Part shown: positions 4,901 to 5,165 of the stretch, in pieces
How positions within the stretch are numbered: position 1 is the stretch's first letter
Layout: each line of letters starts with the position of its first letter
NCBI GenBank assembly: GCA_043721235.1
Contig: JAYSRE010000033.1
Coordinates: 1-5,165 of the forward strand
DNA from: JAAFIP01 sp043721235
Lineage (GTDB): Bacteria; Pseudomonadota; Gammaproteobacteria; Burkholderiales; Burkholderiaceae_C
Length of the DNA stretch: 5,165 nt
Direction: 5' to 3'
Translations under genes and position numbers: made by a program
The notes under the pieces: model-generated
What the model saw: the letters and a program-made list of their open reading frames with translations, nothing else
The model's database searches: none
What the model was told of the DNA's origin: nothing

Positions 4901-5165
4901 ATGTTACAACTATATTCATGGCCCACACCCAACGGCCACAAAATTCACATCATGCTGGAAGAGTGCAAGCTTGCCTACGCAGTGGTGCCTGTAGATATTG
5001 GCGCAGGCGACCAGTTCAAACCAGATTTTCTGAAAATCAGCCCCAATAATAAAATGCCTGCCTTGGTAGACACTGACGGGCCGGACGGCAAACCGATATC
5101 CTTGTTCGAGTCAGGGGCCATATTGATCTACTTGGCTGCCAAAACTGGTAAATTCATGCCCAAAA
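4901..5165 (+). CDS. yfcG: glutathione S-transferase, YfcG-like, N-terminal domain (partial)
   Basis: The frame is open from ATG 4901 to the window end, 88 complete codons of an expected 200 to 240. It covers the thioredoxin-fold glutathione-binding domain and matches E. coli YfcG closely from memory: LYSWPTPNGHKI (4-15) carries Thr9 and Asn11, the active-site residues of YfcG; KISPNNKMPALVD (45-57) has the cis-Pro turn (Met-Pro), and LFESGAILIYLA (67-78) the Glu-Ser pair that holds the gamma-glutamyl group. YfcG-type (Nu-class) enzymes bind glutathione or its disulfide and show disulfide-bond reductase activity in the cytosol, with low classical transferase activity. The C-terminal helical domain is beyond the window. 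The 47-base divergent gap upstream means its promoter probably overlaps the unknown gene. Assignment to YfcG rather than a sister family is likely but not certain. Confidence 0.92.
   Translation, partial: MLQLYSWPTPNGHKIHIMLEECKLAYAVVPVDIGAGDQFKPDFLKISPNNKMPALVDTDGPDGKPISLFESGAILIYLAAKTGKFMPK

Noticed and set aside
4854..4928. Longer N-terminus for the unknown protein from ATG 4928
   Set aside because: It would run through the transferase ribosome site and into its first codons in antisense, and the added residues are atypical.

Overview
The window looks like chromosomal DNA from a betaproteobacterium, most likely a Comamonadaceae relative of Rhodoferax or Polaromonas. This is inferred from moderate GC coding sequence, protein style and gene neighbourhood; no database search was possible. 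It holds six genes or gene ends, about 90% coding, and three short non-coding stretches that carry most of the unexplained structure.

Layout. (1) At 1-447, minus strand, is the 5' part of a lipoprotein periplasmic adaptor (membrane fusion protein) of an RND efflux pump; the rest lies left of the window. (2) 448-672 is a divergent intergenic region with a sigma70-like promoter for the adaptor and a perfect 6+4+6 inverted repeat just upstream of it, a candidate operator. (3) 673-1392, plus strand, encodes a Crp/Fnr-family regulator. (4) A possible 22-codon ORF (1385-1453) overlaps the regulator's stop and ends in an ATGA overlap with the next gene. (5) 1450-2538 encodes an APH-fold kinase of the ACAD10/ACAD11/LvaA type. 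(6) 2539-2827 holds a degenerate 8-bp tandem repeat and a 209-bp MITE-like element: 38-bp inverted arms around a very AT-rich core. (7) 2828-4117 encodes an ACAD10/11-like acyl-CoA dehydrogenase. (8) 4122-4853, minus strand, encodes a conserved-looking protein of unknown function, convergent with the dehydrogenase and only 4 bp from it. (9) 4901 to the window end, plus strand, is the N-terminal domain of a YfcG-like glutathione S-transferase, divergent from the unknown gene.

How the genes fit together. The regulator, kinase and dehydrogenase lie in one direction and probably form a catabolic unit. In human ACAD11 and in the Pseudomonas putida LvaA/LvaC pair, a kinase of this type phosphorylates the 4-hydroxyl of a 4-hydroxyacyl-CoA and the dehydrogenase partner handles the phosphorylated intermediate, moving the compound into beta-oxidation. 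A similar role here is the most interesting functional hypothesis. The large hairpin element between the two enzyme genes may attenuate, process or separately promote the dehydrogenase gene. The adaptor, unknown gene and glutathione transferase have no evident link to this unit. No tRNA, rRNA, CRISPR array or transposase gene was seen.
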